Positions 1 through 9,079 of a stretch of DNA of 37,756 nucleotides are shown piece after piece; within the stretch, counting starts at the first letter, position 1; every line of letters starts with the position of its first letter. The stretch is from positions 1-37,756 of the forward strand of contig JAISUE010000062.1 in assembly GCA_031272245.1 (NCBI GenBank), written 5' to 3'. Both the position numbers and the translations under genes were made by a program. The stretch comes from Bacteroidales bacterium (GTDB taxonomy: Bacteria; Bacteroidota; Bacteroidia; Bacteroidales; P3). The notes beneath the pieces were generated by a model, which made no database searches, was not told the origin of the DNA, and worked only from the letters and a program-made list of their open reading frames with translations.

Positions 1-939
1 AATGTAGAGAAATACATTGAGCGTTGTGCTGAAAGTCTGTTCGGGCAGACGTTGAAGGAGGTAGAATACATTTTTGTTAATGACTGCACGCCTGATAAAA
101 GTATAGATATATTAAATGCAGTTATAGAACGTTATCCCGAACGCAAATCACATATCAAAATAATAAATCATGAGAAAAATAGAGGACTTGCCGCAGGTCG
201 TAATACTGGATTGGAAATTGCAAGTGGCGAATATATTTTTCATTGCGACAGTGATGATTGTGTTGATGTTACTTTCTGCGAAAAAATGTATAATACGGCA
301 ATAGAAAAAAATGCAGATATTGTTTGGTGTGATATTTATGAAAGTGATGGTAATAACAATATATTAAAAGCAGAGAGTTTTGTTGAGGACAGAGAGCAAT
401 GTATTAAATTAATGTTGTCTTATACAATGAAATGGAATATATGGAATAAGATTTTCAGACGCTCGCTTTATATAGAAAATGATATAAAAGAATTGGAAGG
501 CAATAATTTGGGAGAAGATTTAATCACAATAAAATTATTTTTCTTTGCCCATAAAGTAGCGTATTGTCCTCAAGGATTATACTATTACAATACACAAAAT
601 ACTTCTTCATACACTAATTATAATAATATAACTACACATTATGAAGAAGTAATAAAGAATGTTAATAGTTTAACGGAGTTTTTAATTGCAAATGATATTT
701 CAAAAATGCTTGACAAAGAAATAGATTATTTGCAATTATGGATAAAAAACTCTATTCTTGCTCGTCTTGTTAGCAGAAAAACTATAAAACAATACTGCAA
801 TATGTTTCCACAAGCAAATAAAAGCATATTGAATTATGAAAAATTGAACATATTTGCTAAAATTCGTTTGATAATGGCAAAATATGGCTGCGTCAATCTC
901 ATTAAATTTTACAATTATTTATTATGTTTATTTAGATAA
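1..939 (+). CDS. Family 2 glycosyltransferase, 5' end cut by window edge
   Basis: Transfers a sugar from a nucleotide-sugar donor to a growing surface polysaccharide, on the cytoplasmic face of the inner membrane. The reading frame is open to base 1: the 17 residues before the TTG at 52 (NVEKYIERCAESLFGQT) read as the normal GT2 N-terminus, so the true start lies outside the window and the TTG is not the start. Counting from base 1, the GT-A nucleotide-binding strand YIFVNDCTPDKS is at about 23-34 and the metal-binding DSDD at 83-86. The C-terminal third is less conserved and has no clear membrane segment. The next gene, a Wzy-like polymerase, begins 38 bases downstream, so this is the tail of an O-antigen or capsule cluster. 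The family call is firm; the sugar cannot be predicted. Confidence 0.9.
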   Translation, partial: NVEKYIERCAESLFGQTLKEVEYIFVNDCTPDKSIDILNAVIERYPERKSHIKIINHEKNRGLAAGRNTGLEIASGEYIFHCDSDDCVDVTFCEKMYNTAIEKNADIVWCDIYESDGNNNILKAESFVEDREQCIKLMLSYTMKWNIWNKIFRRSLYIENDIKELEGNNLGEDLITIKLFFFAHKVAYCPQGLYYYNTQNTSSYTNYNNITTHYEEVIKNVNSLTEFLIANDISKMLDKEIDYLQLWIKNSILARLVSRKTIKQYCNMFPQANKSILNYEKLNIFAKIRLIMAKYGCVNLIKFYNYLLCLFR

Positions 940-977
940 AAAATAAAAACGTGATACAATAACCTCACTAATACAAT

Positions 978-2243
978 ATGAAAGTAACTATTCATAAGCA
1001 ATTATTTACATTATTTTTTACTTTTTGCCTGATATATCCGGTTATTTTTAGATTTCTACCTGTTTTTTCATTTAGGACTCTTTACGGAATTATAAGTATA
1101 TTTTTTCTTACAGTAGTTAGAAACAGAACAACTGTATTAAATGCGGGCATTGTTAGTATCATTAAAATATTACTTGTAATAGAATTTTTTGCTGCAATTA
1201 CAAATGTAGTAAATGGGACGTACGAATTGTTTTTCTTTAAATTACTTTATTCTATTCCTCTTACGATACTTGCCGGTATTACAGTGGCGTGGTTGATAAA
1301 ATATAATCATAAAAGGATAGATTTTGATATTATAACAAACTATATCATTGCTGCCGCTACTTTACAGTGTTTGCTGGCTGCTATGATGAAGATTTTTCCG
1401 GGGTTTGAGCATTTTATGTTAGAAGTGTTAACTAAATCAGAATATGGTGACACATTGGAAAAAGTAAAAGAAGTCAGATTATTAGGAGTAGGAGGGCAAT
1501 ATGTTGCACTTGGAATAATAAATGCTTTTGCCTTACTAATGATTACAGAAAAACTAAAGACAAAACAAAAAAGTAAATTATTATTATTATACATTTTTAT
1601 TTTCATTTTTATTACTGTTATTGGTTCTATGATATCCAGAACGACAGTTATTGGCACAGTGGCAAGTATTATTTATTTGCTGATTTTTAATATCAAAAAA
1701 ATAATGCGGTATGTTAAACAGATAATTATTGGGACTGCATTAGTACTTTTTATCTATTTAGTTGCATTGCCACCATCTATAAAAATAGCTTTCAGTACAT
1801 ATTTTGAATACGGTTTTGAAATGTTATTTTCTTTACAAGAAGAAGGTGAGATGAAGACGGAATCCACTGATGACCTGTTGGGAATGCTGGAAACAACTTA
1901 TCCCAAAGGTCTAAAAACATACGCAATAGGAGATGGTTACTGGGAAAATCCATTAAAAAAATATGCCTATTACAAAAATACAGATATTGGCTATTACAGG
2001 TTAATTTGGTATTTTGGTATTTTTGGTTGTATCTCCTATGTTATTTATCAGTTTATAATAATTTGGCAATCCAATATTAGAACTAAACGCAAACATCAGA
2101 TGTTTTTTATTTTGTGTTTTATTTTGTTTTTGATACTCAATATTAAAGTTTTAGTTGAGGTTATTCCTGTTTTTGTTTTGTTCCTTTTTGCAGAAGAAAA
2201 AGATGATAAACTACAATTATCTGAAGTTGTAAAAAACGGATAA
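978..2243 (+). CDS. Wzy-like O-antigen/oligosaccharide repeat-unit polymerase
   Basis: Probable integral membrane polymerase that joins undecaprenyl-linked repeat units on the periplasmic side. The 421-residue product is almost entirely hydrophobic, with about ten to twelve membrane segments. It has one larger hydrophilic loop at about residues 285-335, rich in acidic residues and ending in GDGYWENP and then DIGYYRLIWYFGIFG. That layout, with a late periplasmic loop followed by a D-x-G-Y/R motif, is usual for Wzy and WaaL-type proteins. Sequence conservation in this family is poor, so the call rests on topology and on position between two glycosyltransferases. A ligase (WaaL) or flippase is less likely: the length and single late loop fit a polymerase better. 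It starts at an ATG and ends 15 bases before the next gene, so the three genes are probably cotranscribed. Confidence 0.7.
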   Translation: MKVTIHKQLFTLFFTFCLIYPVIFRFLPVFSFRTLYGIISIFFLTVVRNRTTVLNAGIVSIIKILLVIEFFAAITNVVNGTYELFFFKLLYSIPLTILAGITVAWLIKYNHKRIDFDIITNYIIAAATLQCLLAAMMKIFPGFEHFMLEVLTKSEYGDTLEKVKEVRLLGVGGQYVALGIINAFALLMITEKLKTKQKSKLLLLYIFIFIFITVIGSMISRTTVIGTVASIIYLLIFNIKKIMRYVKQIIIGTALVLFIYLVALPPSIKIAFSTYFEYGFEMLFSLQEEGEMKTESTDDLLGMLETTYPKGLKTYAIGDGYWENPLKKYAYYKNTDIGYYRLIWYFGIFGCISYVIYQFIIIWQSNIRTKRKHQMFFILCFILFLILNIKVLVEVIPVFVLFLFAEEKDDKLQLSEVVKNG

Positions 2244-2258
2244 TAAAATTATTAGTGT

Positions 2259-3335
2259 ATGAAACTATCATTTTTAATGCCTTATGCAGGTAAAAGACCA
2301 GTTGGAGGGTTCAAAGTTGTATATGAGTATGCAAACAGACTTGTGGAAGACAATTATGATGTATCGGTTATTTATCCTGCATCATTATTGTTTAAAGAGC
2401 GGTCGTTAGGAATTAAAATTCGCAGTCTTTTGCGATATGTTTATTATATTTTGACAAGGAATTACAAATGTGAAAAATGGTTTACTCTTAATGAGAATGT
2501 AAAAGAAAAAGTTGTATGGAGTTTATCAGAAAAGTTTGTTCCAAAATCAGAAATATTTATTTGTACAGCAGTTGAAACTTCGGAATATCTTGCCCGTTAT
2601 AAAAATGTTCCTATCCAAAATAAATTTTATCTTATTCAACATTTTGAAGCATGGTTTTTCAGTGAAACAAGAGTTAAACATTCATATCATTTACCATTAA
2701 GAAAAATAGTTATTGCAGAATGGCTTGAATATTTGGTAAAGTCTGAAAATGAGCAATGCACTTTAATTCATAATGGTTTTGATTTTAATTTCTTTACACA
2801 AACAATACCTCCTGCTCAAAAAGATAGATACAGGATTACAATGCTTTATCATATTCTTGAATGGAAAGGTTGTGAAGATGCTTTCAAGGCATTGAATATT
2901 GTGAAAGAAAAGTATCCTGAACTTCATGTAAATATATTTGGTTTTCCACGCCGCCCTAAAACTTTGCCGGATTGGTATGACTATTATCAAACTCCCTCCA
3001 AAACAACATTGGTTCGCATTTATAATGAGGCTGCAATTTTCATTTCAGCTTCTCACGGAGAAGGTTTCAGCTTAACACCTCCTGAAGCAATGATGTGCGG
3101 TTTAGCATTAGCTGTAACGGATATTGGAGGTTTTACTGTGGTTTGCAAACAAAATAAGACAGCATTGTTAAGTCCTGTTCATCGTCCCGACCTTTTAGCT
3201 ATGAATATTTGTAAGTTAATTGAAGATGACGCATTACGAATTCGGCTTGCTGAAACTGCACATAACTTTATTCAGTCTTTTACTTGGGATAATGCTTATA
3301 AAAAATTCCTTACATTGATAAAAGATACTGTATAA
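2259..3335 (+). CDS. GT4-type glycosyltransferase of the polysaccharide cluster
   Basis: Retaining GT-B fold glycosyltransferase, cytoplasmic or membrane-associated, acting on the same polysaccharide as its two upstream neighbours. The 358-residue product has the N-terminal PVGGFKVVYEYANRL segment (residues 14-28), where a glycine-rich turn precedes the first helix. QHFEAWF is at 127-133 and HNGFDF at 171-176. The C-terminal donor-binding site carries HGEGF (266-270) and PPEAM (274-278), equivalent to the E-x7-E region of the family. There is no signal peptide or membrane segment. It is the last gene before a strong hairpin terminator, so the cluster ends here. Donor and acceptor cannot be told from sequence. 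Confidence 0.85.
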   Translation: MKLSFLMPYAGKRPVGGFKVVYEYANRLVEDNYDVSVIYPASLLFKERSLGIKIRSLLRYVYYILTRNYKCEKWFTLNENVKEKVVWSLSEKFVPKSEIFICTAVETSEYLARYKNVPIQNKFYLIQHFEAWFFSETRVKHSYHLPLRKIVIAEWLEYLVKSENEQCTLIHNGFDFNFFTQTIPPAQKDRYRITMLYHILEWKGCEDAFKALNIVKEKYPELHVNIFGFPRRPKTLPDWYDYYQTPSKTTLVRIYNEAAIFISASHGEGFSLTPPEAMMCGLALAVTDIGGFTVVCKQNKTALLSPVHRPDLLAMNICKLIEDDALRIRLAETAHNFIQSFTWDNAYKKFLTLIKDTV

Positions 3336-3353
3336 TTTTGTTTATCATAACTT

Positions 3354-3389
3354 AAAAAGGCTTACTTGCAACTACAAGTAAGCCTTTTT
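3354..3389. terminator. Bidirectional intrinsic terminator
   Basis: A perfect 15-bp stem pairs 3354-3368 (AAAAAGGCTTACTTG) with 3375-3389, with a 6-nt loop. Eight T bases follow on the plus strand and the A run gives U residues on the minus strand. It sits between the convergent glycosyltransferase (plus) and yajC (minus) and can serve both. Confidence 0.9.
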
Positions 3390-3411
3390 TTTCATTTTAA
3401 TTTGAGAAACT

Positions 3412-3741
3412 TTATTTCTTATCTTCAACCTTTGCAGCAATGTTAATAGTTATGGAAGCCTTTTCAACTTCAACTCTAACCTCATTTGCTATTTCAATAA
3501 TAACTGTATTTTCCTTTACATCACATATTTTACCATGTAATCCTCCGATAGTTATTATTTTTTGTCCTTTTTGAAGATTTTCTCTAAATAGTTTTTCTTC
3601 TTTTTGACGCTTACGTTGTGGGCGAATCATAAAGAAATAGAAAATCACAATAATAGCGACTATCATAATGATGCCATTCATACCGCCGCCGCCTTGCTGA
3701 CTATTTCCGCCAGCCATTAATAATAAATTTGTTAAACTCAT
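3412..3741 (-). CDS. yajC: Sec translocon accessory subunit YajC
   Basis: Small single-pass inner-membrane protein that associates with SecDF in the general secretion pathway. The 109-residue product has a short glycine/glutamine-rich N-terminus, one hydrophobic helix at about residues 22-39, the family signature RPQRKRQKEEK at 40-50, and then the small soluble domain with GQKIITIGGLHGKI. Length is normal. The start MSLTNLLLM is supported by spacing: it lies 36 bases after the DUF1573 lipoprotein gene on the same strand, and no separate -7 box is seen between them, so the two are probably one transcript. The DUF1573-YajC pair recurs in Bacteroidetes as far as I recall, which supports both calls. 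Confidence 0.95.
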   Translation of the reverse strand: MSLTNLLLMAGGNSQQGGGGMNGIIMIVAIIVIFYFFMIRPQRKRQKEEKLFRENLQKGQKIITIGGLHGKICDVKENTVIIEIANEVRVEVEKASITINIAAKVEDKK

Positions 3742-3777
3742 TTTGCTTTGTATTTTATGTTGTTAAAATTTGTTTTT

Positions 3778-4188
3778 TCAATGTACATCTGCATATATAT
3801 GCAATTTGGTTATTGATGGTTCTGTATTTGTAACCACCGTTATTTCTTTACTTATTCGTTTGCCGGAATATCCTTTTGAATCATAAGTTATAGTTATAAG
3901 ACCTTCTTCTCCGGATTTTACAGGATCTTTCGGATAATCTGCTACCGTGCATCCACAAGATGTAGTAACTTCACTTATCAATAAATCGTATTTTCCAACA
4001 TTTTTGAACTTAAAACTCCCTGTTACAACCTCTCCATTGTTTAGATTTTTGAAATCTATAGCATCGCGTTCAAATTTTATTTTAGCAGTATTTTCAATTA
4101 TTGAAGCATCAATATCGTTTCTATCATTTTTTTTGCAACTAACTGTTAATAACAAAATAGCTATTATATAATAGATTATCTGTTTCAT
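3778..4188 (-). CDS. DUF1573-domain lipoprotein
   Basis: Predicted lipoprotein of unknown function. The 136-residue product starts with a short basic and hydrophobic signal, and residues 14-18 (LTVSC) form a lipobox, giving a mature N-terminal Cys18. Beyond a short linker, the rest is a single DUF1573 domain (Ig-like beta sandwich) with the family pattern FKFKNVGKYDLLISEV, then VTTSCGCTVADYP, then GEEGLITITYDSKGYSG. The paired cysteines in SCGC are characteristic. It is the first gene of the unit leading to yajC and has its own TAnnTTTG box 25 bases upstream of the ATG. The domain assignment is firm; no biochemical role is established for it. Confidence 0.85.
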   Translation of the reverse strand: MKQIIYYIIAILLLTVSCKKNDRNDIDASIIENTAKIKFERDAIDFKNLNNGEVVTGSFKFKNVGKYDLLISEVTTSCGCTVADYPKDPVKSGEEGLITITYDSKGYSGKRISKEITVVTNTEPSITKLHIYADVH

Positions 4189-4213
4189 CTTATTTTTTAG
4201 TTATAATGAGCTG

Positions 4214-4221
4214 CAAATGTA
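4214..4221 (-). promoter_or_regulatory. -7 promoter element for the DUF1573-yajC unit
   Basis: The minus strand reads TACATTTG, an exact match to the Bacteroidetes TAnnTTTG box, 25 bases before the ATG at 4188. No good TTG is seen at the -33 position. Confidence 0.5.
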
Positions 4222-4283
4222 CGCTTTTTTTTTTGATATATCTTTATTTTCTTTTGTTTTCAATAGAAAAATAAGATTTTTTT

Positions 4284-4291
4284 TACTTTTG
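4284..4291 (+). promoter_or_regulatory. -7 promoter element for the S4 protein-rsgA unit
   Basis: TACTTTTG matches TAnnTTTG exactly and lies 47 bases before the ATG at 4339. It is divergent from the element at 4214, so 4189-4338 is a two-way promoter region. Confidence 0.5.
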
Positions 4292-4338
4292 TTAATCTTA
4301 AAAGATAAGGTTAAATTACTTGATTATTGAATTATAAT

Positions 4339-4722
4339 ATGGAAAATATACGTATTGATAAATTTCTTTGGGCAGTAAGATTATATAAAACTCGTACGCT
4401 GGCTGCTGATGCTTGTCGTTTGGGTAAGATAAAATGTGGAGATTTATCAGTGAAAGCATCAAAAGAAGTCAAAATTGGAGATATTTATACCATAAAACTT
4501 GCAAATGATAATGTTCTAACGCACAAAATTATAAAAGTTAAGAATTTACTTAATGGAAGAGTTGCAGCAAAACTTGTGTCGGAATTTATTGAAGACTTAA
4601 CTCCACAGGAAGACTATGAAAAACAAAAAATTGCCCGTATGTCTGTTTTTGAAAAACGAGATAGAGGTACAGGACGTCCAAGTAAAAAAGACAGACGTGA
4701 TATAGAGAAACTAAAATTCTGA
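4339..4722 (+). CDS. hslR: RNA-binding S4-domain protein, Hsp15-like
   Basis: Binds stalled 50S ribosomal subunits that carry nascent peptidyl-tRNA, if it acts like Hsp15. The S4 fold covers roughly residues 5-65: RIDKFLWAVRLYKTRTLA, followed by GKIKCGDLSVKASKEVKIGD. The C-terminus is basic (FEKRDRGTGRPSKKDRRDIEKLKF), as in the Hsp15 family, and the length of 127 residues is normal. I chose the ATG at 4339 over the in-frame TTG at 4327 because the family begins directly with the RIDKFLW strand and ATG is the usual start. rsgA follows 14 bases downstream, so both genes of this unit concern the ribosome. Family membership is sure; function equal to E. coli Hsp15 is inferred. Confidence 0.85.
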   Translation: MENIRIDKFLWAVRLYKTRTLAADACRLGKIKCGDLSVKASKEVKIGDIYTIKLANDNVLTHKIIKVKNLLNGRVAAKLVSEFIEDLTPQEDYEKQKIARMSVFEKRDRGTGRPSKKDRRDIEKLKF

Positions 4723-4736
4723 CAAATAAAAAAAAT

Positions 4737-5654
4737 ATGACAGGAAAAGTTATAGAAACAAGAGGCTATCATTCTTTAATTCGTACGTATGAATATGGTG
4801 ATATAAATTGTATTTTGCAAGGAAAGTTGCGGCAGGAAAATATCACTTCTACAAATCCTGTAGCTGTTGGAGATAATGTAGAAATTGTTTATGATGAAAA
4901 AACAAAAACAGGATCTGTTATAAATGTAATGGAAAGAAAAAATTATGTTGTCAGACGTTCGGCTAAACTTTCAAAAAGTATTCACATCATTGCTGCAAAT
5001 GTAGATAGCAGTTATTTAATAGTAAATGTTTCCAAGCCTGTAACCCTGCTTTCTTTTATAGATAGATTTCTCGTGTCAAATGAAGCTTATAGAGTACCTA
5101 CAACCATTATTATAAACAAAACCGATATTCTTAATAAAAAAGAAAAAGAGGATGCATTAATTTTGGAAAATATTTATCAAAAGGCTGGTTATGAAGTCTT
5201 ATTTACATCTGCAAAAACAAATGAGGGGATAGATATTTTAAGGAATAGATTAAAAGGTCAAACAAGTTTGTTTTCCGGCAATTCCGGAGTTGGTAAATCT
5301 GCATTGCTTAATGCTTTACAGCCGAATTTTAATCTTAAAGAAGGAAATCTGTCTGATTTTTATCAAATGGGAAAACATACTACTACATTTTCAAAGATGC
5401 TTTTTCTTGACAAAGATACAGCGATGATTGATACGCCCGGTTTAAAAGCTTTTGGTTTAGTAGCGGTAGAAAAAGATGAACTTGCAATGTATTTTCCTGA
5501 ATTTAAAAGTCGTTTACAAGACTGCAAATTTTATAACTGCACTCATTTACACGAACCTCATTGTGCCGTAATTGCAGCATTGGAAAATGGAGAAATTTCT
5601 CTTGAACGATATAATAACTACGTTAAAATTTATGAGTCTTACGATGAATATTAA
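4737..5654 (+). CDS. rsgA: Small ribosomal subunit biogenesis GTPase RsgA
   Basis: Ribosome-activated GTPase that acts late in 30S assembly. The 305-residue product shows the expected order: an N-terminal OB fold (about 1-70), then a circularly permuted GTPase domain with G4 NKTD at 127-130, G5-like TSAK at 157-160, G1 GNSGVGKS at 181-188, a G2 region TTT at 215-217 and G3 DTPG at 232-235. The C-terminal zinc domain has ligands Cys263, Cys268, His270 and Cys276, the same spacing as in YjeQ. All key residues are present and the length is normal. It follows the S4-domain gene with a 14-base gap and probably shares its promoter. Confidence 0.97.
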   Translation: MTGKVIETRGYHSLIRTYEYGDINCILQGKLRQENITSTNPVAVGDNVEIVYDEKTKTGSVINVMERKNYVVRRSAKLSKSIHIIAANVDSSYLIVNVSKPVTLLSFIDRFLVSNEAYRVPTTIIINKTDILNKKEKEDALILENIYQKAGYEVLFTSAKTNEGIDILRNRLKGQTSLFSGNSGVGKSALLNALQPNFNLKEGNLSDFYQMGKHTTTFSKMLFLDKDTAMIDTPGLKAFGLVAVEKDELAMYFPEFKSRLQDCKFYNCTHLHEPHCAVIAALENGEISLERYNNYVKIYESYDEY

Positions 5655-5852
5655 CAAATATTGATAATAGATATAGAATCTACAATAATTTTTCTTCGTT
5701 TTTTTGTTCAAAAGTCAAGATTTTGCTACTGAAAAACACTGTTTTTTGCTTTCAAAAACAAATTTTTCTAATTGATTAGTAATTTAATCCTTAAAAAAGT
5801 AAACGTATTCGGTTGTTATATTATAAAATATGCACCGATAAGTAATTATTAT

Positions 5853-5860
5853 TATTTTTG
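5853..5860 (+). promoter_or_regulatory. -7 promoter element for the LTA-synthase-like gene
   Basis: TATTTTTG matches TAnnTTTG exactly, 20 bases upstream of the ATG at 5881. The rest of the 226-base gap after rsgA is AT-rich, with no gene or clear hairpin seen. Confidence 0.5.
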
Positions 5861-5880
5861 CAGCATTAAAAATAAAAACA

Positions 5881-7824
5881 ATGATAAAATTTAGAATGAA
5901 AATACAACCAAGTTATAAGCAAATTATCTGGAAATATTTGTTGAGTCTTTTAATGTTAACTCTAACTCAAATAGTGTTTTATTTTATCAATGCCGCTTTC
6001 TTCAATATCGTTAGCGTTTCTGATTTTTTTAGCATCGCAGCAGGCTTTTTCCGTTATGCTTTTGCAACAATAAGTGTCTATCTTTTGCCTTATTTGCTAT
6101 TGTCATTATTACCTTTTACAATCAAACAACGCCGGTGGTACAGAACAATTACCAATTTTCTCTACATAATTGCTACCGAATTTATGATGTTTGTTTCCTG
6201 TATTGATATGGGATATTACAGATTTACTTTTAAGAGAATGACTTCCGATATTATTCGTTATTTGGGAATTGGAGGCGACTTTGGTGAGTTAATACCTCAA
6301 TTCATAAGAGATTACTGGTTGATTGTTGTTGTCTTTACTGTTGCAAATGTAATTTTCATTATACTTTACAGATACATCAACAAAAAACATAATGTAGAAG
6401 AAATGAATTGCAACAAAAAATGGTTCATTGTTCAGACCGTTGTATTTTTAATATCATGTGGGATATTGTTTGTTGCAAGCAGAGGAGGTTTGCAGGTCAG
6501 ACCGATAAATCTTATGCAAGCATCTTTATATTCATCTACCCAAAATTCCGCATTTGTTCTTAATACACCATTTACATTATACAGAACGCTGGGAAAAACA
6601 GGCGTTGATAAAGTATCTTATTTTAAAAATGAAGCCGAGTTAGAAGCTTTATTTACGCCGGTTTATAAACCACAATCTTCTACGTGGGCTGATACATTAT
6701 TTACTCAAAAACTTGAAGTCGGAAAGACAAATGTTGTAGTTATTATTCTTGAAAGTTTTTCTGCCGAGTATTTTAATGTATATAATCATGGGATATGTCC
6801 GTCATACACTCCATTTTTAGATTCTTTAGCAAAGCAGAGTATTGTTTTTCAAGGTCTGGCTAACGGCAAAAAGTCTATAGATGGTATTCCTGCTGTTGTG
6901 TCGGGGTTACCTTTACTGATGGAAGAAAGTTACATCACTGCAAAATATGGCATGAACCGTTTGGGATCGTTTGCCTCCATATTGAAAGACTACGGATACA
7001 CTACGGCATTCTTTCATGGAGGATATAACGGCTCCATGAACTTCAATGTATTCACAAAACACGTTGGGTTCGACGCCTATTATGGAATGAACGAATACAA
7101 CAACAAAAAAGATTATGACGGAAACTGGGGAATATTTGACGAGCCGTTTTTGCAATATATCGTAAAGCAATTAAACACCTTTGACAAACCTTTTGCCGTA
7201 GCCGAATTCACCATTTCATCGCATCATCCGTATACAATTCCGCCGAAATACAAAGGGAAGTTCCCAAAAGGAAATTTAATCACGCACGAGACCACAGGGT
7301 ATGCCGATCACGCTTTAAGACAATTTTTCGCATCTGCCGCCAAAGAAGACTGGTTTAAGAACACATTATTTGTTATCACGGCAGACCATTCCACATTAAC
7401 GCAAACAAACGAATTTCGGACGCAAACAGGTTTATTCCGTATCCCTATGATATTTTATTCACCACTCTTAAAACACGGTATCGTCTCGCAACAATCTCTT
7501 CAACAGATAGACATTCTCCCAACTGTCGCCGACCTTTTACATGTTGAAAGTCCCGTTTTCTCATTCGGACGATCGGCTTTCGCTGCCGAACCTCACTTTT
7601 ACATTTATTATTTAAATGGAGAATATATGCTGACGATAGGAGAGTACATGAGCAAATTCCGGGAAGGATACCCGTTAGAACTTTACAACATAAAAACCGA
7701 TCCGAATCTTAAAAACAATATCGCCGACAAATTCGCCGATATACGCAACCGTCACCTGAAACTCATTACGGCTATTGTCCAGCAATATAACAATAGATTG
7801 ATTGAAAACAGACTTTTGCCCTAA
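5881..7824 (+). CDS. LTA-synthase-family membrane sulfatase (phosphoglycerol/phosphoethanolamine transferase-like)
   Basis: Membrane-anchored enzyme of the alkaline phosphatase/sulfatase superfamily; relatives move phosphoglycerol or phosphoethanolamine onto envelope lipids or glycans. The 647-residue product has about five membrane helices in the first 200 residues, then a large periplasmic sulfatase domain. Visible family motifs are VVIILESFSAEY with metal ligand Glu291, NGKKSIDGIPAVVSG around Ser332 (the nucleophile region; LtaS itself uses Thr), FHGGYNG, SSHHPY at 446-451 and TADHST with Asp502-His503. Start MIKFRM at 5881; the Met at 5896 is an alternative. The gene is compositionally split: the first half is as AT-rich as its surroundings, while from about 6850 the GC rises to over 40 percent. 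The reading frame crosses the change intact. The substrate is not known. Confidence 0.85.
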   Translation: MIKFRMKIQPSYKQIIWKYLLSLLMLTLTQIVFYFINAAFFNIVSVSDFFSIAAGFFRYAFATISVYLLPYLLLSLLPFTIKQRRWYRTITNFLYIIATEFMMFVSCIDMGYYRFTFKRMTSDIIRYLGIGGDFGELIPQFIRDYWLIVVVFTVANVIFIILYRYINKKHNVEEMNCNKKWFIVQTVVFLISCGILFVASRGGLQVRPINLMQASLYSSTQNSAFVLNTPFTLYRTLGKTGVDKVSYFKNEAELEALFTPVYKPQSSTWADTLFTQKLEVGKTNVVVIILESFSAEYFNVYNHGICPSYTPFLDSLAKQSIVFQGLANGKKSIDGIPAVVSGLPLLMEESYITAKYGMNRLGSFASILKDYGYTTAFFHGGYNGSMNFNVFTKHVGFDAYYGMNEYNNKKDYDGNWGIFDEPFLQYIVKQLNTFDKPFAVAEFTISSHHPYTIPPKYKGKFPKGNLITHETTGYADHALRQFFASAAKEDWFKNTLFVITADHSTLTQTNEFRTQTGLFRIPMIFYSPLLKHGIVSQQSLQQIDILPTVADLLHVESPVFSFGRSAFAAEPHFYIYYLNGEYMLTIGEYMSKFREGYPLELYNIKTDPNLKNNIADKFADIRNRHLKLITAIVQQYNNRLIENRLLP

Positions 7825-7849
7825 AACATAAAGCTGTCCGATTATACAT

Positions 7850-8962
7850 TTACTTCAATAATATTTTCCAAAGATCTGACCACGATGACGCAAAGGGCTC
7901 CGAAATCCGTAATTTATCTGTCGGATGTAAATTTGAATAGTCCTTCACTATGATATTCTCCATAAGGGAAGCCAGTTCCGCAGAATTATCAGGGGCGAAA
8001 AAGGCAGTCTGCATACATCCTGCACTACTTTCGTGGGCATAAGGCAGATCCGCCAACAAAACAGGCTTATGATATGCGGCAAATTCACTGATGGACAAGC
8101 CCCACGTCTCTAACTTTGAGGCAAATATCAGACAGTCTGTCCGAGCATATTGATGTAAAAGATCGTCTTTTAAGAGCAAACCTAAAAAGTTAATATTGCC
8201 GACATTATGATATTTGTTATATATCATGGTTGCATATTTGTTATCGGGCGAAGCAGCCAAAGAAAGATTAACCTCAAATCCGCCGACAGACTTTTCATTC
8301 AAAATCTTCACCGCTTCACATATCACCTCAAAATTTTTGTAAATGCGAGGCACGGATACATAAAGGAAACGGACAATGTTGTCACTCTTGGGTAAATCCG
8401 TCATATTTTGCAGGGCATTGTTCTGCGGACGGGACACAACTATCTTCCGCTTATCGACATTCAACATCCTTGAAAACGAATCTCTTAACCAACTTTGTTG
8501 AACAATAAGAAAATCGTTCCGATGAACATTTATCCTGTAGGCATATTTGTAAAATGAAGCAAAAAGTATTATTTTCCAATCAACGAAAAGGTCGCTCCAT
8601 TTCCATTTATAAAATACGGAAGGGTTATGCATATAGACCGCCTGCCGCTCTGCCTTTACGTTCGGGGTCATATCGTGAAGCGACAGCCAAAGAAACGGTT
8701 TTAATTTTTTCGAAAGTCTGCGGAAATAAAAATACTCATAATAAATCCTGAACAACCAACTCTTTTTGGACAGCGGCAACTCTATGCACTCAATATTTTC
8801 AAAGGGAGAGACCTCTTTTGAATTTAAGACCGTGATAATTTTATAGTCCTTATCCAAATTGTTGTCAATGAGCGAAGTCAAACACTCTTTCAGGATGGTA
8901 TATGCCCCGCCGACTTTAGCCGAAAGATTAACAAAAGATATAACGATTACTTTTTTTTCCAT
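7850..8962 (-). CDS. GT4-type glycosyltransferase
   Basis: Cytoplasmic GT-B fold glycosyltransferase of unknown sugar specificity. The 370-residue product opens with VIVISFVNLSAKVGGAYTIL, where the glycine pair precedes the first helix. It has RFLYVSVPRIYKNFEVICEA near the domain boundary and NINFLGLLLKDDLLHQYA followed by LETWGLSISEFAAYHKPVLLADLPYAHE in the donor-binding half. That last block fits the conserved C-terminal signature with the glutamate that binds the sugar nucleotide. It is convergent with the LTA-synthase-like gene, 25 bases apart, and is a single-gene unit with its own -7 box. It lies inside the higher-GC block and uses many G/C-ending codons. Other surface glycan genes lie close by, so a role in the same envelope glycans is plausible. 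Confidence 0.85.
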   Translation of the reverse strand: MEKKVIVISFVNLSAKVGGAYTILKECLTSLIDNNLDKDYKIITVLNSKEVSPFENIECIELPLSKKSWLFRIYYEYFYFRRLSKKLKPFLWLSLHDMTPNVKAERQAVYMHNPSVFYKWKWSDLFVDWKIILFASFYKYAYRINVHRNDFLIVQQSWLRDSFSRMLNVDKRKIVVSRPQNNALQNMTDLPKSDNIVRFLYVSVPRIYKNFEVICEAVKILNEKSVGGFEVNLSLAASPDNKYATMIYNKYHNVGNINFLGLLLKDDLLHQYARTDCLIFASKLETWGLSISEFAAYHKPVLLADLPYAHESSAGCMQTAFFAPDNSAELASLMENIIVKDYSNLHPTDKLRISEPFASSWSDLWKILLK

Positions 8963-9023
8963 ATTATTACTGTTTTTTATTCGTTTCCAACATTTTTTTT
9001 CCGCCCGACCGATAAATTGCCTG

Positions 9024-9031
9024 CAAAGATA
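9024..9031 (-). promoter_or_regulatory. -7 promoter element for the glycosyltransferase at 7850-8962
   Basis: The minus strand reads TATCTTTG, an exact TAnnTTTG match, 61 bases before the ATG at 8962. It is about 50 bases from the first repeat unit. Confidence 0.5.
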
Positions 9032-9079
9032 TTATTTTCATTATAAACTTTCAGTGTCGGACTTTCATTTATGTAAAAT

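Noticed and set aside
6913..7170. Antisense frame of 85 codons in the sulfatase gene
   Set aside because: Lies within well-conserved coding sequence on the other strand; it is long only because local GC is higher.
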